IMG/VR virus record: IMGVR_UViG_3300037847_002635
Span: 1-31,388 of that record
Source of the DNA: a virus
Length of the DNA: 31,388 nucleotides
Direction: 5' to 3' (one strand)
Positions 8,281 to 13,733 of this stretch are shown here, one piece after another; position 1 is the first letter of the stretch, and each line of letters begins with the position of its first letter. Below the pieces are notes generated by a model. That model was not told the origin of the DNA. It worked only from the letters and a program-made list of their open reading frames with translations, and ran no database searches. The position numbers and the translations under genes were made by a program.

Positions 8281-9636
8281 ATGGATATAATAGAACTTTT
8301 TATAGATGAAGAAGATGAAGTAAGTGGCATTGATGCAGTAAGTTTAGTAGAAAACCCTGCAATAGAAGAAGATTTTATAGCACTTAAATCACAAGAATAT
8401 AAGTTTGCAGAAGTAGACAAAGAAAAACGTATAATTATGGGTGCAGCACTTGTACCTAACAAACCTATTTTAAGAACTAAAAATGATGAACCTTACTATA
8501 TATATTTCAGTAGGGAAACAGTAAGAAAAGCAAGTGAACTATTTTTTATAAGAGGTAACAGTAAAAAATCTACACTTGAACATAAAGTACCCCTTGAAGG
8601 TTTAACAGCAGTTGAAACTTGGATAGTAGAAGATTTAGAAAAAGACAAAAGCAGGTTGTATGATATGGAAGTACCTCTTGGTACATGGATGTTATCAATG
8701 AAAGTTTTAAACGATGATATTTGGAACAACTACATAAAAACAGGAAAAGTAAAAGGTTTTAGTATTGAAGGTTACTTTGCAGACAAGTTAGAAAGACCAA
8801 ATGAACCAAACAAGTTAGAACAAATACAAGAAGAAGAAGCAGAATTTTTATTAGGACAAGTAAAAGCAATAATAAAAAAAGATAAAAGATTAAAGAAGGG
8901 TAAAAGAATTGAATTTGAAAGTTATAGTGATTACCCCAATGCAGTAAAAAACAACGCACAAAGAGGTATAGATTTAAATGCAAAAGTAAATAATAAATGT
9001 GCAACCCAAGTTGGAAAAATTAGAGCTTCACAATTAGCACAAGGTAAACCTATAAGTATAGAAACTATAAAAAGAATGTATAGCTTTTTATCAAGAGCAG
9101 GTGAATACTATGATGAAGGAAATACAGAAGCATGTGGTACTATTAGTTATTTACTTTGGGGTGGTAAAGCAGGTTTAAGATGGAGTGAAAGCAAACTAAA
9201 AGAACTTGAAATGTTAGCTGAAGTTGGTAAAAGAGGTGGTATAAAAAAAAGCCCTAAAGCCCCAAAATCAGATACACCAAACCCCAAACCAAAAGGAGAA
9301 GGTACAGCAAAAGGTGATGCTTCTACAAGTAGGGGTGCAAAAGTATCTAAACAAGATGAAGAAACTTTAAGACAAAAAGCTAAAGAATTTAACGAAAGAT
9401 ATAAAAAGAAACTTGGTTATGGTGCAAACGTAGGAACACTAAAAGCTGTTTTCCAAAGGGGGTTAGGTGCATTTAATGTTTCCCACAGCCCAAAAGTTAA
9501 AAGTGCATCACAATGGAGTTTTGCAAGAGTAAATGCCTTTTTATATTTACTTAAAAATGGTAGACCACAAAACCCAAAGTACACAGGTGATTTTGATTTA
9601 TTACCTGCTAAACACCCTAAAAGCCCTAAAAAATGA
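8281..9636 (+). CDS. Prohead protease (XkdF/S78-like) fused to two C-terminal phage modules
   Basis: A 451-residue protein with three parts. Residues about 45-170 form an XkdF-like protease domain (KRIIMGAALVPNKPI, LEHKVPLEG with His101, KGFSIEGYF with Ser161); His101 and Ser161 are the probable catalytic pair that trims scaffold and capsid during head maturation. Residues about 213-312 carry the phage module beginning SDYPNAVKNNAQRGI, with GKIRASQLAQGKPIS and SYLLWGGKAG. Residues about 355-451 match the DUF5824 pattern (RGLGAFNVSHSP, WSFARVNAFLYLL). The linker is Pro/Lys-rich. The role of the two C-terminal modules is unknown. An ATGA overlap joins it to the next small gene. Confidence 0.75.
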   Translation: MDIIELFIDEEDEVSGIDAVSLVENPAIEEDFIALKSQEYKFAEVDKEKRIIMGAALVPNKPILRTKNDEPYYIYFSRETVRKASELFFIRGNSKKSTLEHKVPLEGLTAVETWIVEDLEKDKSRLYDMEVPLGTWMLSMKVLNDDIWNNYIKTGKVKGFSIEGYFADKLERPNEPNKLEQIQEEEAEFLLGQVKAIIKKDKRLKKGKRIEFESYSDYPNAVKNNAQRGIDLNAKVNNKCATQVGKIRASQLAQGKPISIETIKRMYSFLSRAGEYYDEGNTEACGTISYLLWGGKAGLRWSESKLKELEMLAEVGKRGGIKKSPKAPKSDTPNPKPKGEGTAKGDASTSRGAKVSKQDEETLRQKAKEFNERYKKKLGYGANVGTLKAVFQRGLGAFNVSHSPKVKSASQWSFARVNAFLYLLKNGRPQNPKYTGDFDLLPAKHPKSPKK

Positions 9637-9782
9637 GAACACTATATATAGATGAATACAAACCTTGTAACACAGATGGTAAAAGAGCATGTTTATGCCC
9701 TGATGGTAAAACCTATTCAAGAAGGTGCTGTGATGGCAGTTTTCAAGCACAAGGTATAGGATCAGTTACAGGTACAAGTTAA
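9633..9782 (+). CDS. Cys-rich microprotein (49 aa)
   Basis: ATG 9633 overlaps the protease stop (ATGA). The 49-residue product has five cysteines, including CLCPDGKTYSRRCCDG, and ends in GIGSVTGTS. Paired cysteines suggest metal binding or disulfides. I recall similar small proteins beside capsid genes in Bacteroidetes phages, without known function. It lies inside the protease-scaffold-capsid block, so a capsid-associated role is a reasonable inference. Confidence 0.7.
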   Translation: MRTLYIDEYKPCNTDGKRACLCPDGKTYSRRCCDGSFQAQGIGSVTGTS

Positions 9783-9788
9783 AAATAC

Positions 9789-9819
9789 AACAAACAAAAC
9801 TAAATTTTATTGTAATATT
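9789..9819 (+). promoter_or_regulatory. Late promoter-like element, copy upstream of the scaffold gene
   Basis: AACAAA begins at 9789, TTATTG at 9807, ATG at 9820; TAATATT lies between TTATTG and ATG. Spacing is identical to the copies at 8250, 13359 and 16273. The element sits in the short gap between the Cys-rich microprotein and the scaffold gene. Confidence 0.6.
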
Positions 9820-10455
9820 ATGAAGGCAGATAATATGTTAGGAAAAATCAAAGAACTGTTAAACATTGAAGCACAAGTAGAAAAAGTAGAACTTGAACAA
9901 GCAACATTAGAAAATGGTACTGTTATAGAAAGTGAAAACTTTGAAGCAGGTAGTGAAGTGTTTATAGTAACAGAAGATGAAAAGGTAGCTTTACCTGTTG
10001 GTGAATATACTTTAGAAGATGGTGAAAAATTAATAGTAAAAGAAGAAGGCATTATAGCTTCTATTGGTGCAGAAGAAGAAAAAGAAGAAGAACCTAAAGA
10101 AGTTGCTGCTGAAGAAAATTTAAATACTGATAATATGAAAAATAAAGAAGTTGTACAAGAAGTACAAGAAAATCTTGAAGAAGAAAAGAAAGAAGAAATG
10201 CAGTATGCAACTAAAGAAGAGCTTGCTTCACTTCAAGATGAAATAAAAGAAATCAAAGGAATGATTGAAAAAATGGGTAAAAAAGAGGAAGAAATGAGTG
10301 CTGAAGATAAACCCATAGAAGAAAAAGAAGAACTTTCAGCAGTTGAAAAAGTAAAACATAACCCTGAAGAAGAAGTAAAAACTGAACCTGTATTTATGAG
10401 CAGAAGAGGTGAAACAACTTTTGATAGAGTTATGCGTAGAATTAATAACATATAA
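9820..10455 (+). CDS. Capsid scaffolding-like protein
   Basis: A 211-residue, strongly acidic protein. An N-terminal domain (about 1-90) with short beta strands (GSEVFIVTEDEKVALPVGEY) is followed by a Glu/Lys coiled coil (about 95-165) and a basic C-terminal tip (SRRGETTFDRVMRRINNI). Acidic coiled-coil proteins directly before the major capsid gene are usually scaffolds, and the basic tail would contact the capsid. A second possible start is Met6. It follows the protease gene, which would degrade it during maturation. Family assignment is by composition and position. Confidence 0.65.
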   Translation: MKADNMLGKIKELLNIEAQVEKVELEQATLENGTVIESENFEAGSEVFIVTEDEKVALPVGEYTLEDGEKLIVKEEGIIASIGAEEEKEEEPKEVAAEENLNTDNMKNKEVVQEVQENLEEEKKEEMQYATKEELASLQDEIKEIKGMIEKMGKKEEEMSAEDKPIEEKEELSAVEKVKHNPEEEVKTEPVFMSRRGETTFDRVMRRINNI

Positions 10456-10466
10456 TAATTTAGAAA

Positions 10467-11387
10467 ATGGCAACGAGTATTAGCACCAGTTATAGTGGCG
10501 AATTTGCAGGCAAGTACATCTCTGCAGCACTACTTTCTGGAAAAACTTTAGGTGAAGAAACAATAACAATTTTACCTAATATAGTGCATAAGCAAATTAT
10601 GCAAAAAGTAAGCAGTAATGATATCGTAAAAAATGGAGTTTGCGACTACAGCGACAGTTCAACTTTGACCTTAAGCGAAAGAACGCTGACTTTAGAGGAT
10701 TTTATGGTAAATGTTACTGTATGTAAAAAAGATTTCTTAAACACATGGCAAGCAGCAGAAGTTGGTTTAGGTGGTTTAGGTAGAGAGTTACCAAAATCTT
10801 TTGCAGATTTTATTATAGGACATTTTTCAGCTAAAGTGGCACAAAGAATGGAAACTAATATATGGGCAGGAGTAAATGGTACAGCAGGACAATTTGATGG
10901 ATTTAAAGCACTTCTTGCTGCTGATAGTGATGTAGTAGATGTAACTGCTACAGATGTAAATAGTGGTAATGTTATTACAGAATTAGGTAAAGTTGCTGAT
11001 GCAATTCCAAGTGCTGTTTATGGACAAGAAGATACTACTATATGGGTAGCAACAAATGTTTACAGAAGCTATATTAGAGCATTAGGTGGTTTTGGTGCTT
11101 CAGGATTAGGTGCAGCAGGTTATGAAGATAGAGGTAACAACCAAATCATAACACCTGCATACTTTGATGGTATTAAAATTTCACATGCACAAGGTTTAGG
11201 AACTAACGAAATGGTTGCAGGACAAAAAAGTAACTTTTTCTTTGGTACTTCTTTACTAAATGACTTGAATGAAGTAAAAGTAATTGACATGAGTGATATT
11301 GATGGTTCACAAAATGTTAGATTTGTAATGAGATTTCAAGCAGGTGTTCAATTTGGTGTAGGTTCTGATTGCGTTCAGTACACATAG
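10467..11387 (+). CDS. Major capsid protein (HK97 fold expected)
   Basis: A 306-residue protein located directly after protease and scaffold. It has the features of a HK97-fold capsid protein of the flavobacterial phage type: an N-terminal arm, a helix with SFADFIIGHFSAKVAQRMET, then a A-domain-like region (IWVATNVYRSYIRALGGFG) and a C-terminal strand block (RFVMRFQAGVQFGVGSD). No long pro-region is seen, which is expected when the scaffold is separate. The first 75 codons contain seven CpG in about 230 nt, while the remaining 700 nt contain about two. A terminator follows at 11413. Confidence 0.8.
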   Translation: MATSISTSYSGEFAGKYISAALLSGKTLGEETITILPNIVHKQIMQKVSSNDIVKNGVCDYSDSSTLTLSERTLTLEDFMVNVTVCKKDFLNTWQAAEVGLGGLGRELPKSFADFIIGHFSAKVAQRMETNIWAGVNGTAGQFDGFKALLAADSDVVDVTATDVNSGNVITELGKVADAIPSAVYGQEDTTIWVATNVYRSYIRALGGFGASGLGAAGYEDRGNNQIITPAYFDGIKISHAQGLGTNEMVAGQKSNFFFGTSLLNDLNEVKVIDMSDIDGSQNVRFVMRFQAGVQFGVGSDCVQYT

Positions 11388-11412
11388 AATACTAATTAAT
11401 TAACTATAAAAG

Positions 11413-11448
11413 GGTAGGTAGGGTTTATATCTATCTACCTTTTTTTTT
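11413..11448 (+). terminator. Rho-independent terminator after the capsid gene
   Basis: GGTAGGTAG (11413-11421) pairs with CTATCTACC (11431-11439) as nine base pairs with one G-U, closed by a nine-base loop and followed by nine T. Confidence 0.85.
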
Positions 11449-11462
11449 AAAAATATAATATT

Positions 11463-12011
11463 ATGGCATGTAATTTAACAAGGGGTAGAAAAGAACCATG
11501 TAAAGATGTAGTTGGTGGTATTAAGGGTGTATACTTTTTTGATTTTGGATCAATAACAGCAGGTTTTGATGGTGTTGATACAGATGTAATAGATGATTTA
11601 GGTGCAGTTACTTGTTTTAACTATGAAGTAAAGGGTAACAGTAGTTTTGAACAAACTATAACAAGTTCAAGAGAAAATGGTACAACTTTTTTCGAGCAAA
11701 CACTAAATCTTACACTAAAAAAACTAACAGTACAAGACCATAAAGAGCTTCGTTTAGTGAGTTATGGTAGACCTCATGTGGTAATAGAAGATTACAATGG
11801 TAATGCTTTTATGATGGGGTTAGAGCATGGTGCAGATGTTTCAGGTGGTACTATAGTTACTGGTGCAGCTATGGGTGATTTAAGTGGTTATACACTTACA
11901 CTAACAGCACAAGAACTAAAACCTGCTAACTTTTTAGAAGGTGCAACTTCAGCAAACCCATTTGCAGGGTTATCTAACACAGTAACAGTAACAGAAGGTA
12001 CAAACAGTTAG
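11463..12011 (+). CDS. Major tail tube protein
   Basis: A 182-residue protein. The start MACNLTRGRKEPCKDVVGG followed by IKGVYFFDFG is, from memory, typical of tail tube proteins of Bacteroidetes phages. The remainder is beta-rich (FEQTLNLTLKKLTVQDHKEL, YTLTLTAQELKPANFL), consistent with a tube subunit. It is separately bounded by terminators at 11413 and 12037, as expected for a protein needed in high copy. A TATAAT-like AT-rich stretch lies directly before the ATG, but the full late element is missing here. Confidence 0.75.
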   Translation: MACNLTRGRKEPCKDVVGGIKGVYFFDFGSITAGFDGVDTDVIDDLGAVTCFNYEVKGNSSFEQTITSSRENGTTFFEQTLNLTLKKLTVQDHKELRLVSYGRPHVVIEDYNGNAFMMGLEHGADVSGGTIVTGAAMGDLSGYTLTLTAQELKPANFLEGATSANPFAGLSNTVTVTEGTNS

Positions 12012-12036
12012 GATTTGATTTTTTTGTTTTATGGAA

Positions 12037-12063
12037 GGGTGGCAATAGCTGCCCTTTTTTTTT
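12037..12063 (+). terminator. Rho-independent terminator after the tail tube gene
   Basis: GGGTGGC (12037-12043), loop AATA, GCTGCCC (12048-12054), then nine T. Seven pairs including two wobbles. The sequence resembles the hairpins at 12520, 13328 and 30173. Confidence 0.85.
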
Positions 12064-12065
12064 AA

Positions 12066-12095
12066 TGCGAATTTACTGTTCGCATATAGTTCGCA
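12066..12095. promoter_or_regulatory. Clustered TTCGCA repeats, candidate operator
   Basis: TGCGAA (12066-12071) is followed by TTCGCA at 12079-12084 and again at 12090-12095. The first forms an inverted repeat with the second (7-nt gap), and the last two are direct repeats of TTCGCATAT/TTCGCATA type with an 11-nt period, about one helical turn. Three CpG within 30 nt are striking in a genome that almost lacks CpG. A protein-binding site is the best guess. Confidence 0.45.
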
Positions 12096-12212
12096 TATTT
12101 GTATTGTCAATATTGGCATACAATTAATAAGAGGTGTTAAGAGCATCACAAAGTTTTCAATAATATAGATAAATTAAAAAAAGAATTAGTTACAGTAGAA
12201 GATTGTGATAAT

Positions 12213-12497
12213 ATGCTTGAAAAATTAGAAATAGTAGATTTTTTAGTAGGAATAGCAAATGAAGCATATCAAGATGATTTTGTAGAAAGGGCTGAAGAAT
12301 TAGAAATTGTTATAGATAATATTAAAGAAAAATTTAATATACCAAAATTTAGTTCTTTAGGGTATGAAGATGAATGGAAATGGCATTTATGTGATATAAG
12401 AAAAAAATTACTTGAAAAAAGAAAAAATAATCCAATTTACCAACTTGAAAATAATTTTAAAAAATCAATTTTATATGGTGGCTTTTTTAGAAAATAA
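12213..12497 (+). CDS. Hypothetical 94-aa acidic protein (moron-like cassette 1)
   Basis: A soluble, helical 94-residue protein (LEIVDFLVGIANEAYQDDF, then a Glu/Lys-rich helix, C-terminal FKKSILYGGFFRK). I recognise no family. It stands alone between terminators at 12037 and 12520, inserted between tail tube and head genes. The reading frame stays open upstream to 12141 and reads as a plausible helix (DKLKKELVTVEDCDN), but no ATG, GTG or TTG is present there. The ATG at 12213 is therefore the choice, or an unusual start is used. Confidence 0.6.
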   Translation: MLEKLEIVDFLVGIANEAYQDDFVERAEELEIVIDNIKEKFNIPKFSSLGYEDEWKWHLCDIRKKLLEKRKNNPIYQLENNFKKSILYGGFFRK

Positions 12498-12519
12498 GTA
12501 TGTGTGTTTTTAATTTTGG

Positions 12520-12547
12520 GGGTAGCAATAGTGTTACCCTTTTTTTT
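12520..12547 (+). terminator. Rho-independent terminator after moron cassette 1
   Basis: GGGTAGC (12520-12526), loop AATAGT, GTTACCC (12533-12539), then eight T. Seven pairs including one wobble. Confidence 0.85.
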
Positions 12548-12548
12548 A

Positions 12549-12660
12549 TAACATATTGTTACAGATATAACATTTACATATAAAATTGTTACAAAACTAT
12601 ATTTATTTGGTTGTCAACAAGTTATTAACTATATTGTATGTGAACTGTTAAGTTCAGTTC
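12549..12660 (+). promoter_or_regulatory. Promoter with TAACA/TGTTA half-sites before the cysteine-peptidase-like gene
   Basis: A host-type promoter is visible: TTTG (12606-12609), 20 nt, TATATTGT (12630-12637). Upstream lies the perfect dyad TAACA-TAT-TGTTA (12549-12561), with further half-sites TAACA at 12568 and TGTTA at 12587, and a direct repeat ATTGTTACA at 12555 and 12585 (30-nt spacing). In the leader GAACTG (12642-12647) and CAGTTC (12655-12660) form a six-base-pair inverted repeat. The arrangement suggests an individually regulated gene. Confidence 0.5.
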
Positions 12661-12692
12661 TTTGAAATATTGTTTAACTAAATTATTATAAA

Positions 12693-13085
12693 ATGGAAAA
12701 TGATTATATTTATGATGATGGTGGCAGACACCAGTACTTTAGAATGAAGTACAAAAAAGACAGAATTGGTGATTGTGTAGTAAGGGCATTAGCAATAGCT
12801 ACAGGTGAAGATTACCAAGATGTTAGAACAGAACTTTGGGAAACTTCATTTAAAAATGGATACATGCCAAACTCTAATGAAAACTATGAGCAGTTTTTAT
12901 TGAAAAGGGGTTTTATACCTGAAAAAAAGATTAAGGGTTTTAATCTTGGTAGATACCCTGCTTGTCAAGATTGCACTTATGTAGTTAGGTTGTCAAGGCA
13001 TGTGGTATGTTTAGATCAAGGGCTTGTAAGGGATATATGGGATTGCAGGGCTTGGTATCCATATAAAACTTGGAGAAAGCCATAG
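12693..13085 (+). CDS. Papain/C39-like cysteine-peptidase-fold protein (moron-like cassette 2)
   Basis: A 130-residue protein. The motif GDCVVRALAIATG with Cys28 near the N-terminus, SRHVVCLDQG with His103, and DIWDCRAW with Asp114/Asp117 resemble the Cys-His-Asp layout of small papain-like or C39-like peptidase-fold proteins common in phages. Four further cysteines (91, 94, 106, 118) could bind metal. It has its own promoter region and its own terminator (13093), and is not part of the neighbouring structural operon. The substrate is unknown. A late accessory role is possible, such as host takeover or anti-defence, but this is only suggested by context. Confidence 0.6.
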   Translation: MENDYIYDDGGRHQYFRMKYKKDRIGDCVVRALAIATGEDYQDVRTELWETSFKNGYMPNSNENYEQFLLKRGFIPEKKIKGFNLGRYPACQDCTYVVRLSRHVVCLDQGLVRDIWDCRAWYPYKTWRKP

Positions 13086-13092
13086 TAGTTAT

Positions 13093-13115
13093 GGGGGTGG
13101 AAACACCCCCTTTTT
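13093..13115 (+). terminator. Rho-independent terminator after moron cassette 2
   Basis: GGGGGTG (13093-13099), GAAA tetraloop, CACCCCC (13104-13110), then five T. Seven perfect pairs. Confidence 0.9.
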
Positions 13116-13139
13116 AAAAATTAACTTAAAATTATAAAA

Positions 13140-13316
13140 ATGAAAAATAAACAAGAAAATAAAAAATTTTGGTTGTATTTAACTGAAGATGAAGTTGAAA
13201 CTGTGATAATTGCATTACAGGAATCAAAATTACCTATAACAAGAGATAATGGCTGGAATGAGGAAAGTCGAAAGGTTGAGGAAAAAATACAACAGGCAAA
13301 ATTTAGACAACGATAG
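13140..13316 (+). CDS. Hypothetical 58-aa protein (moron-like cassette 3)
   Basis: ATG 13140 opens a 58-codon frame ending TAG 13316. The product is charged and helical (FWLYLTEDEVETVIIALQES, then NGWNEESRKVEEKI). The leader is A-rich, as in other early-type genes here. It is bounded by terminators at 13093 and 13328. I recognise no family with confidence. Confidence 0.6.
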   Translation: MKNKQENKKFWLYLTEDEVETVIIALQESKLPITRDNGWNEESRKVEEKIQQAKFRQR

Positions 13317-13327
13317 GTAACCAACAA

Positions 13328-13354
13328 GGGTAGCAGAAATGTTGCCCTTTTTTT
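13328..13354 (+). terminator. Rho-independent terminator after moron cassette 3
   Basis: GGGTAGC (13328-13334), loop AGAAAT, GTTGCCC (13341-13347), then seven T. Seven pairs with two wobbles. Confidence 0.8.
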
Positions 13355-13358
13355 ATTT

Positions 13359-13389
13359 AACAAAATAGAAGTACTTTTATTGTATATAT
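13359..13389 (+). promoter_or_regulatory. Late promoter-like element, copy upstream of the portal operon
   Basis: AACAAA begins at 13359, TTATTG at 13377, ATG at 13390, with TATATAT between TTATTG and ATG. It lies five bases after the T run of a terminator, so a new transcript has to start here for the portal operon to be expressed. Confidence 0.65.
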
Positions 13390-13731
13390 ATGATAGTTTT
13401 ACAAAGTTCAGGTAGTAGCCAAACATTTAGTTTTATTCCAAGAACATACACTTCAGGAAACACTTATACAATTAAGATAAACAACGAAAGCACAAACAAA
13501 GAAGTGTTTAGTCAAACATCTACAAGTTTTACAGAAGTAAATTACTATTACCAGTACAGCAATACTTTTACTTTAGTAGAAGATACTTTTTATACTTTAG
13601 AAATTACAGAAGGTAGTACACTAATTTTTAGAGATAAAATATTTTGCACTAATCAAACAGTAGCAGATTTTACAATAAATCAAAACCAGTACACTACCAA
13701 CACAACAACTAACGAATTTGTATTTATATAA
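13390..13731 (+). CDS. Small virion-type protein (113 aa), Ig-like, upstream of portal
   Basis: A beta-rich 113-residue protein containing the block LIFRDKIFCTNQ near residues 78-89, which I recognise from small proteins preceding portal genes in flavobacterial phages. The C-terminus is Thr/Asn-rich (YTTNTTTNEFVFI). It begins right after a late promoter candidate and stops two bases before the portal start. A head decoration or head fibre role is a plausible inference; no motif proves it. Confidence 0.55.
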   Translation: MIVLQSSGSSQTFSFIPRTYTSGNTYTIKINNESTNKEVFSQTSTSFTEVNYYYQYSNTFTLVEDTFYTLEITEGSTLIFRDKIFCTNQTVADFTINQNQYTTNTTTNEFVFI

Positions 13732-13733
13732 AC

